This document shows positions 1-5,335 of a DNA stretch of 5,336 bases, one piece after another (position 1 is the first letter of the stretch; each line of letters begins with the position of its first letter). Below the pieces are notes generated by a model. It worked only from the letters and a program-made list of their open reading frames with translations, was not told the origin of the DNA and did no database searches. Position numbers and translations under genes: made by a program. Source of the stretch: a bacterium (lineage in GTDB: Bacteria; Patescibacteriota; WWE3; 2-01-FULL-39-13; JAQBTZ01); contig JAQBTZ010000048.1 of assembly GCA_027624675.1 (NCBI GenBank), positions 1 through 5,336 on the forward strand, written 5' to 3'.

Positions 1-69
1 ATTTCATGGCAGGTTTCAAATTTTAATATACTACTTATTAGTATTACAAATAATAAAATAAATAACAAG

Positions 70-104
70 ATTCTAGATACAAAATACTAGATACTATATA
101 CTAA
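70..104 (+). repeat. 7-bp-period tandem repeat upstream of the kinase gene
   Basis: Five heptamers follow one another in register: ATTCTAG, ATACAAA, ATACTAG, ATACTAT, ATACTAA. The last three differ only in their final base. The array ends 5 bp before the ATG at 110 and contains the candidate -10 hexamer TATACT (97-102). Another ATACTA copy at 28-33 faces an inverted TAGTAT at 39-44. The array is read directly from the sequence. A role in expression, for example through change in copy number, is inference. Confidence 0.6.
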
Positions 105-109
105 TTTTT
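74..109 (+). promoter_or_regulatory. Candidate sigma70-type promoter for the kinase gene, possibly leaderless
   Basis: TAGATA (74-79, 4 of 6 matches to TTGACA) is separated by 17 bp from TATACT (97-102, 5 of 6 matches to TATAAT). Transcription would start at about 109, next to the ATG at 110. No Shine-Dalgarno sequence precedes that ATG, so a leaderless or nearly leaderless mRNA fits. The surroundings are very A/T-rich, so chance matches are easy and the call is tentative. Confidence 0.35.
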
Positions 110-670
110 ATGATTATAGGACTTACAGGACTACCAGCTTCAGGCAAGGCAACAGTTGCAGCTTACCTAGTAAATAAATACAATTTTAAACAGTTGGTCT
201 TTTCGGATATTATAAAAAGTGAGCTAGCAAAAGATAACATTGTTTCACCAGATCGCGAAGATTATAAAATCAAGGCACGAGATTTAAGGCAGTTACATGG
301 TGATGGCGCACTAGCACTGCTTTTAATAAAACAAATTTTACAAACAGATCCAAAGATAGAAAATAATTACGTTTTAGATGGAGTTAGAACTATGGGCGAG
401 GTTATAGAGATACAAAAAGTAGGTGGAAAAGTTTGGGCAATAACAGCACCAGTTGAGAAAAGGCTTGCTTGGATGAATAATAGAAACAGAGACATTGACA
501 CAAAATTTAGCTTACAAGATTTACAAAAGCTTGATGAAAAAGAGTTACATAGTGGAGAAAAAACTGAGGGTGACCATACACTAGCCCAAACCATTAAAAA
601 TGCAGACGTAACCTTGGTAAATGATAAAACAGTAGAAGAACTACAAATAAAAACCGAGGAATTACTGTAG
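110..670 (+). CDS. P-loop kinase, UPF0200 / dephospho-CoA-kinase-like (NMP kinase superfamily)
   Basis: A complete 186-residue cytosolic P-loop phosphotransferase. The Walker A motif is GLPASGKAT at residues 7-15. The residue after Lys13 is Ala rather than Ser/Thr, with Thr15 next, which parallels the GSGKGT loop of adenylate kinases and is not a broken site. FSD (31-33) and DLRQLHGDGALA (58-69) match the NMP-binding region of UPF0200-type proteins. LDGVRTMGEV (89-98) corresponds to the family's DGIR...EV motif. A basic, LID-like stretch follows (Arg118, Arg125, Arg127), then LDEKEL (141-146) and a C-terminal ADVTLVND (165-172) typical of dephospho-CoA-kinase-like folds. The phosphate acceptor cannot be told from sequence. 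It could be a nucleotide, dephospho-CoA or another small molecule, so no gene symbol is given. It is transcribed alone and converges on ndk. The start is the first in-frame ATG and places the P-loop at the usual N-terminal position. Confidence 0.85.
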   Translation: MIIGLTGLPASGKATVAAYLVNKYNFKQLVFSDIIKSELAKDNIVSPDREDYKIKARDLRQLHGDGALALLLIKQILQTDPKIENNYVLDGVRTMGEVIEIQKVGGKVWAITAPVEKRLAWMNNRNRDIDTKFSLQDLQKLDEKELHSGEKTEGDHTLAQTIKNADVTLVNDKTVEELQIKTEELL

Positions 671-673
671 AGA

Positions 674-707
674 ACAGGACAGTCCTGTTAAGACAGGACT
701 GTCCTGT
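674..707. repeat. Perfect 15-bp inverted repeat between convergent genes; possible bidirectional terminator
   Basis: The left arm ACAGGACAGTCCTGT (674-688) and right arm ACAGGACTGTCCTGT (693-707) are exact reverse complements around the 4-base spacer TAAG. Each arm is itself a 7-1-7 palindrome (ACAGGAC, one base, GTCCTGT), so a cruciform or two smaller hairpins are also possible. It begins 3 bp after the kinase stop and ends 14 bp before the ndk stop, where it could stop or protect transcripts from both sides. Neither strand has a run of T after the stem, so it is not a classical intrinsic terminator. It shares its core with the repeat inside argS at 2703-2735. Confidence 0.85.
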
Positions 708-721
708 GAAAAATCATTTAT

Positions 722-1321
722 TTAATCTTTAGTTCTACAAAGTCCCCATCCGTCTTCGTATAAAACAGTCTCAACTATTAATCTGTAATCTATTATTTCA
801 TCTGGTGTAAAATATGTTGCGATATCATCCTTTGCCTCTTGCGCATCACCACTTGCGTGTACTAAATTTCTTATTGGATGACCCAATAGGTCGGCAAGTG
901 CATAGCTTTCAACTGTGTAATCGCCTCTAATTGTTCCGACATCTGCATCTAACGGATTTGTAGAGCCAGCAGTTTTTCGACCAAGTGCAGCAGCATGTGG
1001 ACCTTCCCATACCATTCCGATTAATGGTTTTCCAACTACATCACTTAATATCATATTTCTTACCCATTCTCCAATCTCTATTGCTGATCTTGTTTCAGTC
1101 TCGCCCTTTGCAACTTTGCTTGCAATTGTTTTATTTCCCACATTTTCTTTCCATGCTGTTGTATCTGGGTACTGTTTTGAAAGTTGCTCCTCTGTTGGTA
1201 CTATCATCTTAATAGCTTTAAGCTTTAAGCCCCTGTTTTCAAATCTTTTTATAATCTCACCAATTAAATGGCGTTGGATTGCGTCTGACTTAACGGCAAT
1301 AAATGTTTGTTCGTGTTGCAT
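722..1321 (-). CDS. ndk: Nucleoside diphosphate kinase, long form
   Basis: A cytosolic enzyme that transfers the gamma-phosphate from ATP to NDPs through a phosphohistidine. The protein is 199 residues against about 140-150 for the common form. The catalytic His155 lies in NLVHASGD (152-159), equivalent to the usual NxxHGSD. Other recognisable active-site positions are Lys11 (KSDAIQR, with Ser where Pro is usual), Tyr51, Arg115, Thr121 in GSTNP, Arg132 in GTIRGDY and Asn152. The extra length is an insertion at about residues 52-85, between the Tyr51 region and the IGMVWEG strand, plus a few residues before the catalytic His. The C-terminus FTPDEIIDY matches long-form NDKs that I associate with Patescibacteria and some other lineages. 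The ATG at 1321 fits the family start; no Shine-Dalgarno sequence is visible. It is the last gene of the minus-strand run, 74 bp below the phosphoesterase stop, with its own likely promoter. Confidence 0.95.
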   Translation of the reverse strand: MQHEQTFIAVKSDAIQRHLIGEIIKRFENRGLKLKAIKMIVPTEEQLSKQYPDTTAWKENVGNKTIASKVAKGETETRSAIEIGEWVRNMILSDVVGKPLIGMVWEGPHAAALGRKTAGSTNPLDADVGTIRGDYTVESYALADLLGHPIRNLVHASGDAQEAKDDIATYFTPDEIIDYRLIVETVLYEDGWGLCRTKD

Positions 1322-1349
1322 TGTTAAATTTCAAATTTGTTACTTTATT

Positions 1350-1385
1350 TGTAAAGAGTATAAGGGATAGTTAGGATTTTAACAA
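1350..1385 (-). promoter_or_regulatory. Probable sigma70-type promoter of ndk
   Basis: Read on the minus strand, TTGTTA (1385-1380, 4 of 6 to TTGACA) is followed by exactly 17 bp and TATACT (1362-1357, 5 of 6 to TATAAT). The expected start is near 1350, giving a 5' leader of about 29 nt before the ndk ATG. The element fills most of the 74-bp gap between ndk and the phosphoesterase gene. ndk can therefore be expressed independently of the upstream operon. No terminator hairpin is visible in the gap, so readthrough is also possible. Confidence 0.55.
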
Positions 1386-1395
1386 TCAGAATTTA

Positions 1396-2421
1396 CTATA
1401 ACTCAACATCCTTAACCTCAATCGATCCGTTTTGTTTTAATTGCAATATGCTATACCTTGCAGGTTGCAGATTTCTATCGTTTGTTAGTGCTCCTGAAAC
1501 AATATGTTTTAACTCTCGTTTTTCTGGGTCAATATCAATATTAAAATAATGCTGATCACCTGCAACAACTGCTACTACATTTTTCTCTCTTGCCATTTTT
1601 AGTATCTCCTTTTTTTGAGCTTCGACAATATCATTACCTCCCATTACTCGTCGCTCTGAGTGGGTAGAGTATAACGGAATGTGTAAAAATATTACCCGAA
1701 ATTTAGAATCGTCAGCATCTAGCTCACTTTTTAACCATTCAAACTGAGTAACATCTAGTCCATTTTCTAAATCTGCGTTATCTAAGAAAATTAGTTTCCA
1801 TCTATTTTTTATAAACGAGTAATAATCAGCACCAAAAACTTTTATATAATTTTCAGGACCTACTGTTTCCCAAAAATCATGATCCCCTGCTACTGTGTAA
1901 TACTTTATATTTAACTTATCTAATATATCTTTCGACTTAATAAGCTGAGCCTGCTCGCCTACCCTACTTAAATCACCTAAATGGATAGCTAAATCAAAAC
2001 TACTATCACTATTTATGCCCTGCACCACCTTTTGTAAACTGTCAAAACTTTCATGAGAATCAGAAATTAACGCAATTTTTATGTCTCCAGTTAATTTTTC
2101 AGTAATTGCTCCTGTATCTTTTTCCAAGCTCTCACTTACTATTCCTTTTAGTAACTCATTTTTCCAATTAGTTATTTGTTCATCTACAATATTTGCAGTT
2201 GTTTTTCGTGCCTGTTTTTCTGTTGATGAAACCAGAAATTTTTTAATTGAATCTAGATTAAAGCTTGATAGATTAAGTGAGTAACCTGATAAATTAGAAA
2301 TATTATTGATCTTAGAAAGTTGTACGGATCGACCTGTTAAATTTTGATACACAAAAATAACAAGGCCAACAATTACCAAAAATCCCACCAAATTAGATAA
2401 AAGTTTTTTTATCTTTTTCAT
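1396..2421 (-). CDS. Membrane-anchored calcineurin-like metallophosphoesterase with acidic substitutions at metal site 2
   Basis: A 341-residue protein numbered from the ATG at 2421; a TTG one codon upstream is less likely. A basic N-terminus (KKIKK) and a hydrophobic segment at about residues 10-26 predict a signal anchor with the catalytic domain outside the membrane. A low-complexity Asn/Ser/Leu stalk follows (about 30-60), then the phosphoesterase fold from about residue 113. Motifs in order are DSH (Asp121, His123), GD (Asp150), GDHD (179-182), His247 in FLHIP, and GDQH (288-291). By family rules metal site 1 is intact (Asp121, His123, Asp150, His291), and His181 is the catalytic His. 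In site 2 the usual Asn of GNHD is Asp180 and the first His of GHxH is Asp289. The substrate is unknown: cell-envelope phosphoesters, lipids or nucleotides are all possible. It starts 20 bp after the argS stop, so co-transcription is likely. Confidence 0.88.
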   Translation of the reverse strand: MKKIKKLLSNLVGFLVIVGLVIFVYQNLTGRSVQLSKINNISNLSGYSLNLSSFNLDSIKKFLVSSTEKQARKTTANIVDEQITNWKNELLKGIVSESLEKDTGAITEKLTGDIKIALISDSHESFDSLQKVVQGINSDSSFDLAIHLGDLSRVGEQAQLIKSKDILDKLNIKYYTVAGDHDFWETVGPENYIKVFGADYYSFIKNRWKLIFLDNADLENGLDVTQFEWLKSELDADDSKFRVIFLHIPLYSTHSERRVMGGNDIVEAQKKEILKMAREKNVVAVVAGDQHYFNIDIDPEKRELKHIVSGALTNDRNLQPARYSILQLKQNGSIEVKDVEL

Positions 2422-2441
2422 CAAATGATTTTACCATTTTC

Positions 2442-4187
2442 TTACATCTTTGTTGGTACTTGTATCCCAAGCAAACCTAAACCCAAAGTCAAAGTTTCTG
2501 AAACTCTTTTCACAAGATCTACTCTGTATGCTTTTGTGTTAACTCCTTCGTCTATCTTAACCTGTCCGTAATATCCATTAAAACTTGAGGCTAACTGATA
2601 TAGATAGTTGCTTAAGAAATGTATTGAGTAATTTTCAGCACACCTTAAAACCACGCCGTTAAACTGGATAAGTTTTAGCATTAATTCTGACTCAACACTT
2701 TGCAAGGTCAGACCCTTTTCAAGGGTCTGACCTTGTTGTACTTTAATTAAGATCGAATTTGCCCTAACCACAGTATATTGCAAGTATGGCCCACTATTTC
2801 CATCGTATTTCACTGATTCCTCCAGATCAAAAACAATATCACTTCCTGTAGTTGGTCTTAGTACCATATATTTTACCGCCCCAAGCCCGACCTGTTCTTT
2901 TATCGTTATTTTTTCTTGCTCTGATAAGTCCTCCCTAGTACTAACAATCTCACCTACTTTTGCTACCGCCATATCCATTAAGTCTTCTCCTACAACCACA
3001 TTGCCCTTTCTACTACTCATCTTTCCTGTTGTTAGTTTTAACATTCCATGAGAAATGTGTTTGGTCTTACTACTTAGTTCAGGACTAATTAATGATAGCG
3101 CCTTTAATACTACCTTAAAGTATTCATCTACCTCGTTTCCTGTAACAACTATTGAAAGATCATAATCAAAATCTTTCTGCTTTAATGTTGGAAGTCCTAG
3201 GTCTTTTGCCTCGTAAGTTGGCAACCCCTCAGAGTTTATAAATACCCTAGTATGTAGTCCATATTGCTCACCTTTAAACACAACGGCACCATCGCTTTTT
3301 TCAAAAACACTTTTTTCTAAACCTTGCTCAACCACTTTTGCGCCAACCTCACCTGCTGTGCTTTCAAAGTAATAATTATCAAATTTTGTTCCTAACCTTT
3401 CATATATCTCAGCAAATTTTTCTAAGCTCCACTTTCGACCTGTTAAGTAAATATCTTTTATCTCTTGTTGATTTAATTCGGAATTTACCTCTCCATAATC
3501 TAGGCAATCTTTCTTGTACTCATCTTCAAGCAAATTATCCTGCGCAACCTTATACACCGCCTTATTAATCTTAATTATTGCAGCTTTTGCATTTTCGTCC
3601 GATTCATAATCGTTTGTACCTAAAACATAAGCTTGACCTAAAAATTTTGTTCTTACCTCTAAAGATTTATCCGAAATGTCTGCAAGCCCCCCAAGTTTAA
3701 TAACACCGTACACTGATTTTGCAACATGCAAGCCAACATCACCCTGATAATTTACTCGTTTAACATCTGCCCCTAAATACTCAAATATATTTGAAAAGGC
3801 CTGACCAACCAAATTTGGCATAAGGTGGCCAATATGAAAAACCTTAAAAGGATTGGGGTCAGTGTATTCAAACACCACCTTTTTAACATCAACCTTCGGG
3901 GTTGATGTTGGCTTAACTAAAGCACTTTTCAGACTTTTAATCAAAAACTCATCTGTTAAAAATATGTTTATAAAGCCAGCACCTGCTACCTCAATTTTTC
4001 TGATAATTTTTTCATCATATTTTAAACCGTTAACAATCTCATTTGCAAGTTGTAATGGGCTTTTTCCTTGTTCTTTTAAATACATAAACGCCTGTTTTGA
4101 AACAAGATGCGCAACTTTAGTGTCGTCGTTAAATTCGAGAGAAATGTTTAATTGTTTGCTTAGATCATTAATTGTATTTATATTCAT
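2442..4187 (-). CDS. argS: Arginyl-tRNA synthetase
   Basis: A class I synthetase that charges tRNA-Arg; cytosolic, complete at 581 residues. In order: an N-terminal tRNA-recognition domain (about 1-88); a catalytic Rossmann domain from about 103, with HIGH at 118-121 inside DPNPFKVFHIGHL and NYQGDVGLH at 146-154; KMSSR at 389-393; and the DALR anticodon-binding domain from about 455 (DGNSGPYLQYTVVRANSI, FNGYYGQV, C-terminal LGLLGIQVPTKM). The FKVFHIGHLMPN wording differs from the proteobacterial MHVGHLR type and resembles, from memory, Patescibacteria enzymes. The ATG at 4187 lies inside the end of the aminopeptidase gene (20-bp overlap) and is the only early Met, which suggests translational coupling. 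Two interdomain linkers carry perfect DNA inverted repeats: residues 93-101 and residues 485-495. Both leave the conserved blocks intact, so the enzyme should be active. Confidence 0.97.
   Translation of the reverse strand: MNINTINDLSKQLNISLEFNDDTKVAHLVSKQAFMYLKEQGKSPLQLANEIVNGLKYDEKIIRKIEVAGAGFINIFLTDEFLIKSLKSALVKPTSTPKVDVKKVVFEYTDPNPFKVFHIGHLMPNLVGQAFSNIFEYLGADVKRVNYQGDVGLHVAKSVYGVIKLGGLADISDKSLEVRTKFLGQAYVLGTNDYESDENAKAAIIKINKAVYKVAQDNLLEDEYKKDCLDYGEVNSELNQQEIKDIYLTGRKWSLEKFAEIYERLGTKFDNYYFESTAGEVGAKVVEQGLEKSVFEKSDGAVVFKGEQYGLHTRVFINSEGLPTYEAKDLGLPTLKQKDFDYDLSIVVTGNEVDEYFKVVLKALSLISPELSSKTKHISHGMLKLTTGKMSSRKGNVVVGEDLMDMAVAKVGEIVSTREDLSEQEKITIKEQVGLGAVKYMVLRPTTGSDIVFDLEESVKYDGNSGPYLQYTVVRANSILIKVQQGQTLEKGLTLQSVESELMLKLIQFNGVVLRCAENYSIHFLSNYLYQLASSFNGYYGQVKIDEGVNTKAYRVDLVKRVSETLTLGLGLLGIQVPTKM
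2703..2735. repeat. Perfect 15-bp palindromic repeat inside argS, exactly 11 codons
   Basis: CAAGGTCAGACCCTT (2703-2717) and AAGGGTCTGACCTTG (2721-2735) are exact reverse complements around TTC. The 33-bp unit matches the codon boundaries of argS and encodes residues 485-495, QGQTLEKGLTL. This is the variable linker between the RANSI helix and the rest of the anticodon-binding domain. The core GGTCAGACC...GGTCTGACC corresponds to GGACAGTCC...GGACTGTCC of the intergenic repeat at 674-707. The differences keep every base pair. It is best explained as a member of the same palindromic repeat family tolerated in frame, comparable in concept to Rickettsia palindromic elements. That explanation is inference. 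Confidence 0.8.
3885..3909. repeat. Perfect 10-bp inverted repeat in the N-terminal linker of argS
   Basis: AACATCAACC (3885-3894) pairs exactly with GGTTGATGTT (3900-3909) across the 5-base spacer TTCGG. In plus-strand RNA this could form a UUCG-type loop. On the coding strand it covers residues of the linker TSTPKVDV (about 93-101), between the tRNA-recognition domain and the catalytic domain. It does not share the GGWCAGWCC core of the other two palindromes, so it may be unrelated. An effect on argS mRNA folding is possible. Confidence 0.65.
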
Positions 4188-5142
4188 GGTATCCGTTATT
4201 TATTATAACCTGATCTTCAACTAAAACTGTAGGATTTCTTATAACAGCATCAAGATGAACTTTAGCATAATTTGTTCCACCTAAACCAATATTATTTCCA
4301 AGAGCAATATGTATAGTGCCAAGAACTTTTTCATCTTCAGTCACATTTCCTAATATTCTAGCTTTAGGATTAAGTCCAATACCAAATTCAGCAATTTTAT
4401 ATGAATCTTTCCCTGTACTATTCAAGATCTTACTTAATACCTGAGCTTGTTTACCACCTGCGATCTTTACTACATAACCATTTTTAATGGTTAGTGTTAT
4501 TGGAGTTTCAATCAACCCAATCATTCCCCAGATGCTTAGATTATCAGGTGGCATACTACCATCTATTACCAAAGTGCCATCTGCGTTTTCTACACCTACA
4601 CTACACTCTCCATCTGGTAAATTTATATGTTGACCATAACTTACTTCGCCATACATAGGGTTAGCTTTATAACCTTTAGTAGAAATCTTCAAGTTTGTAC
4701 CTAAACTAGTGGTTATTAATATCTCTTTCTGATTCGAGATAAGTTTATCCAGAACCAAAGCTTTTTCTTTTACCTCTGAGTAATTAATAGCTACAGTTCT
4801 ATCAAGCAATTTCTCGTTAGCATTTGGTACTGAGATTACCTTAGCTGGATTACTTTTTTTAGCTTTCTGCACAGGTAGTGTATGCGTAATAGACCATACC
4901 GTAAATGCAACAATAACTGTAGCAGATTCACAGGCTTTACCAACAGCTATACTAGGTTCATCTCCATCGTTCTTAGTAACAGGCATTACAACAAAGTCTG
5001 GTAGAAACCCTTTAGCAACTAAATATTCTGTAAATCCAACTCCTAGCTCTAAATTTTTATAATCAGCTATTACTAATATTTTATCCACCAAAGATGCCTT
5101 CAAAATCTCATTTAATATTTTTTCCTTAGTTTTTAGTGTCAT
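4168..5142 (-). CDS. Aminopeptidase-like metalloprotein (M29 / NicX superfamily, COG2309-like)
   Basis: A 324-residue cytosolic protein numbered from the ATG at 5142. An in-frame GTG at 5238 would add 32 unrelated residues, read from the compositionally different segment, and is rejected. The C-terminal half carries the pattern of M29 leucyl aminopeptidases (aminopeptidase T/S): NLPDGE with Glu179, AEFGIGLNP with Glu252, LGTIHIALGNN with His278, and KVHLD with His296 and Asp298. All five expected metal ligands are therefore present. The spacing from His278 to His296 is shorter than I recall for classical M29 enzymes, and total length is under their roughly 400 residues. It thus belongs to a compact branch. 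Removal of N-terminal residues from peptides is the likely activity. A non-peptidase role is possible, because related 2,5-dihydroxypyridine dioxygenases share the fold. It overlaps argS by 20 bp and heads the visible operon. No Shine-Dalgarno sequence is apparent. Confidence 0.85.
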   Translation of the reverse strand: MTLKTKEKILNEILKASLVDKILVIADYKNLELGVGFTEYLVAKGFLPDFVVMPVTKNDGDEPSIAVGKACESATVIVAFTVWSITHTLPVQKAKKSNPAKVISVPNANEKLLDRTVAINYSEVKEKALVLDKLISNQKEILITTSLGTNLKISTKGYKANPMYGEVSYGQHINLPDGECSVGVENADGTLVIDGSMPPDNLSIWGMIGLIETPITLTIKNGYVVKIAGGKQAQVLSKILNSTGKDSYKIAEFGIGLNPKARILGNVTEDEKVLGTIHIALGNNIGLGGTNYAKVHLDAVIRNPTVLVEDQVIINNGYHEYKYN

Positions 5143-5149
5143 TTTGTAA

Positions 5150-5335
5150 TTAATTCTTAGATTTAGTACAATAAAGTCTAGCCAAAGGCGAACTCCTTGG
5201 CACCCTACGATTATCTCCATCAACACAAACATCAACACAAACGATCATCAACCTTGCCTCAACCAAGGCAAGCATTGCCTGTTTCGGCTCTGCAAGAACC
5301 TTACTCTCTCCGTGTGTCTGTATCAGAGCCACAAT
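5150..5335 (-). CDS. Possible 3' end of an unidentified reading frame running off the window
   Basis: A frame with no stop enters from the window edge and ends at TAA 5150-5152, 7 bp before the aminopeptidase ATG, a spacing typical of operons. The visible 60 residues include a VCVDVCVD repeat produced by the 12-bp tandem repeat and a basic tail ending in CTKSKN. I recognise no family. The opposite strand is also open over the same stretch, and the DNA is unusually G+C-rich and full of inverted repeats. A structured RNA or leader is therefore at least as likely as a protein. A GTG at 5332 is the only start candidate near the edge. Confidence 0.2.
   Translation of the reverse strand: MVALIQTHGESKVLAEPKQAMLALVEARLMIVCVDVCVDGDNRRVPRSSPLARLYCTKSKN
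5218..5241. repeat. Two perfect 12-bp tandem copies
   Basis: CATCAACACAAA occurs twice back to back (5218-5229 and 5230-5241). A third partial copy, CATCAAC, follows at 5246-5252 after a 4-base interruption (CGAT). The unit is a multiple of three, so a gain or loss of a copy would keep the open frame. The array lies in the unpaired-looking middle of the G+C-rich segment, between its hairpin-forming parts. Confidence 0.7.
5253..5280. repeat. Overlapping inverted repeats able to form two mutually exclusive hairpins
   Basis: CTTGCCT (5253-5259), AGGCAAG (5266-5272) and TTGCCT (5275-5280) lie in a row. The middle segment can pair with the left one (7 bp, 6-base loop) or with the right one (6 bp, 3-base loop), but not both. 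Such three-part arrangements occur in attenuators and switches. Here there is no T-run and no recognised ligand-binding domain, so a regulatory role is speculative. Confidence 0.55.

Noticed and set aside
674..707. Classical rho-independent terminator
   Set aside because: The stem is strong, but neither side is followed by a T-run, so it is listed as a palindromic repeat with possible terminator activity.
722..1321. Insertion in ndk as a sign of a broken or fused gene
   Set aside because: The frame is intact, the active-site residues are present, and the insertion matches a known long form of the family.
985..1370. Plus-strand open frames opposite ndk
   Set aside because: They are antisense shadows of a well-supported gene, with no family features.
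2422..2424. TTG as the start of the phosphoesterase
   Set aside because: An ATG follows immediately and no ribosome-binding sequence favours the TTG; the difference is one residue.
110..5142. Alternative genetic code with TGA read as an amino acid, as in some Patescibacteria
   Set aside because: All five genes have no in-frame TGA, use TGG for Trp and end in TAA or TAG. The standard bacterial code suffices, although five genes cannot exclude the alternative.
5143..5238. Longer start for the aminopeptidase-like gene at the in-frame GTG (5238)
   Set aside because: The extra 32 residues come from the G+C-rich repeat segment and show no family similarity. The ATG at 5142 leads straight into the conserved N-terminal helix.
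5286..5330. tRNA suggested by a 7-bp acceptor-like stem, GGCTCTG/CAGAGCC
   Set aside because: Only 31 bases lie between the arms, with no proper T arm and no anticodon arm.
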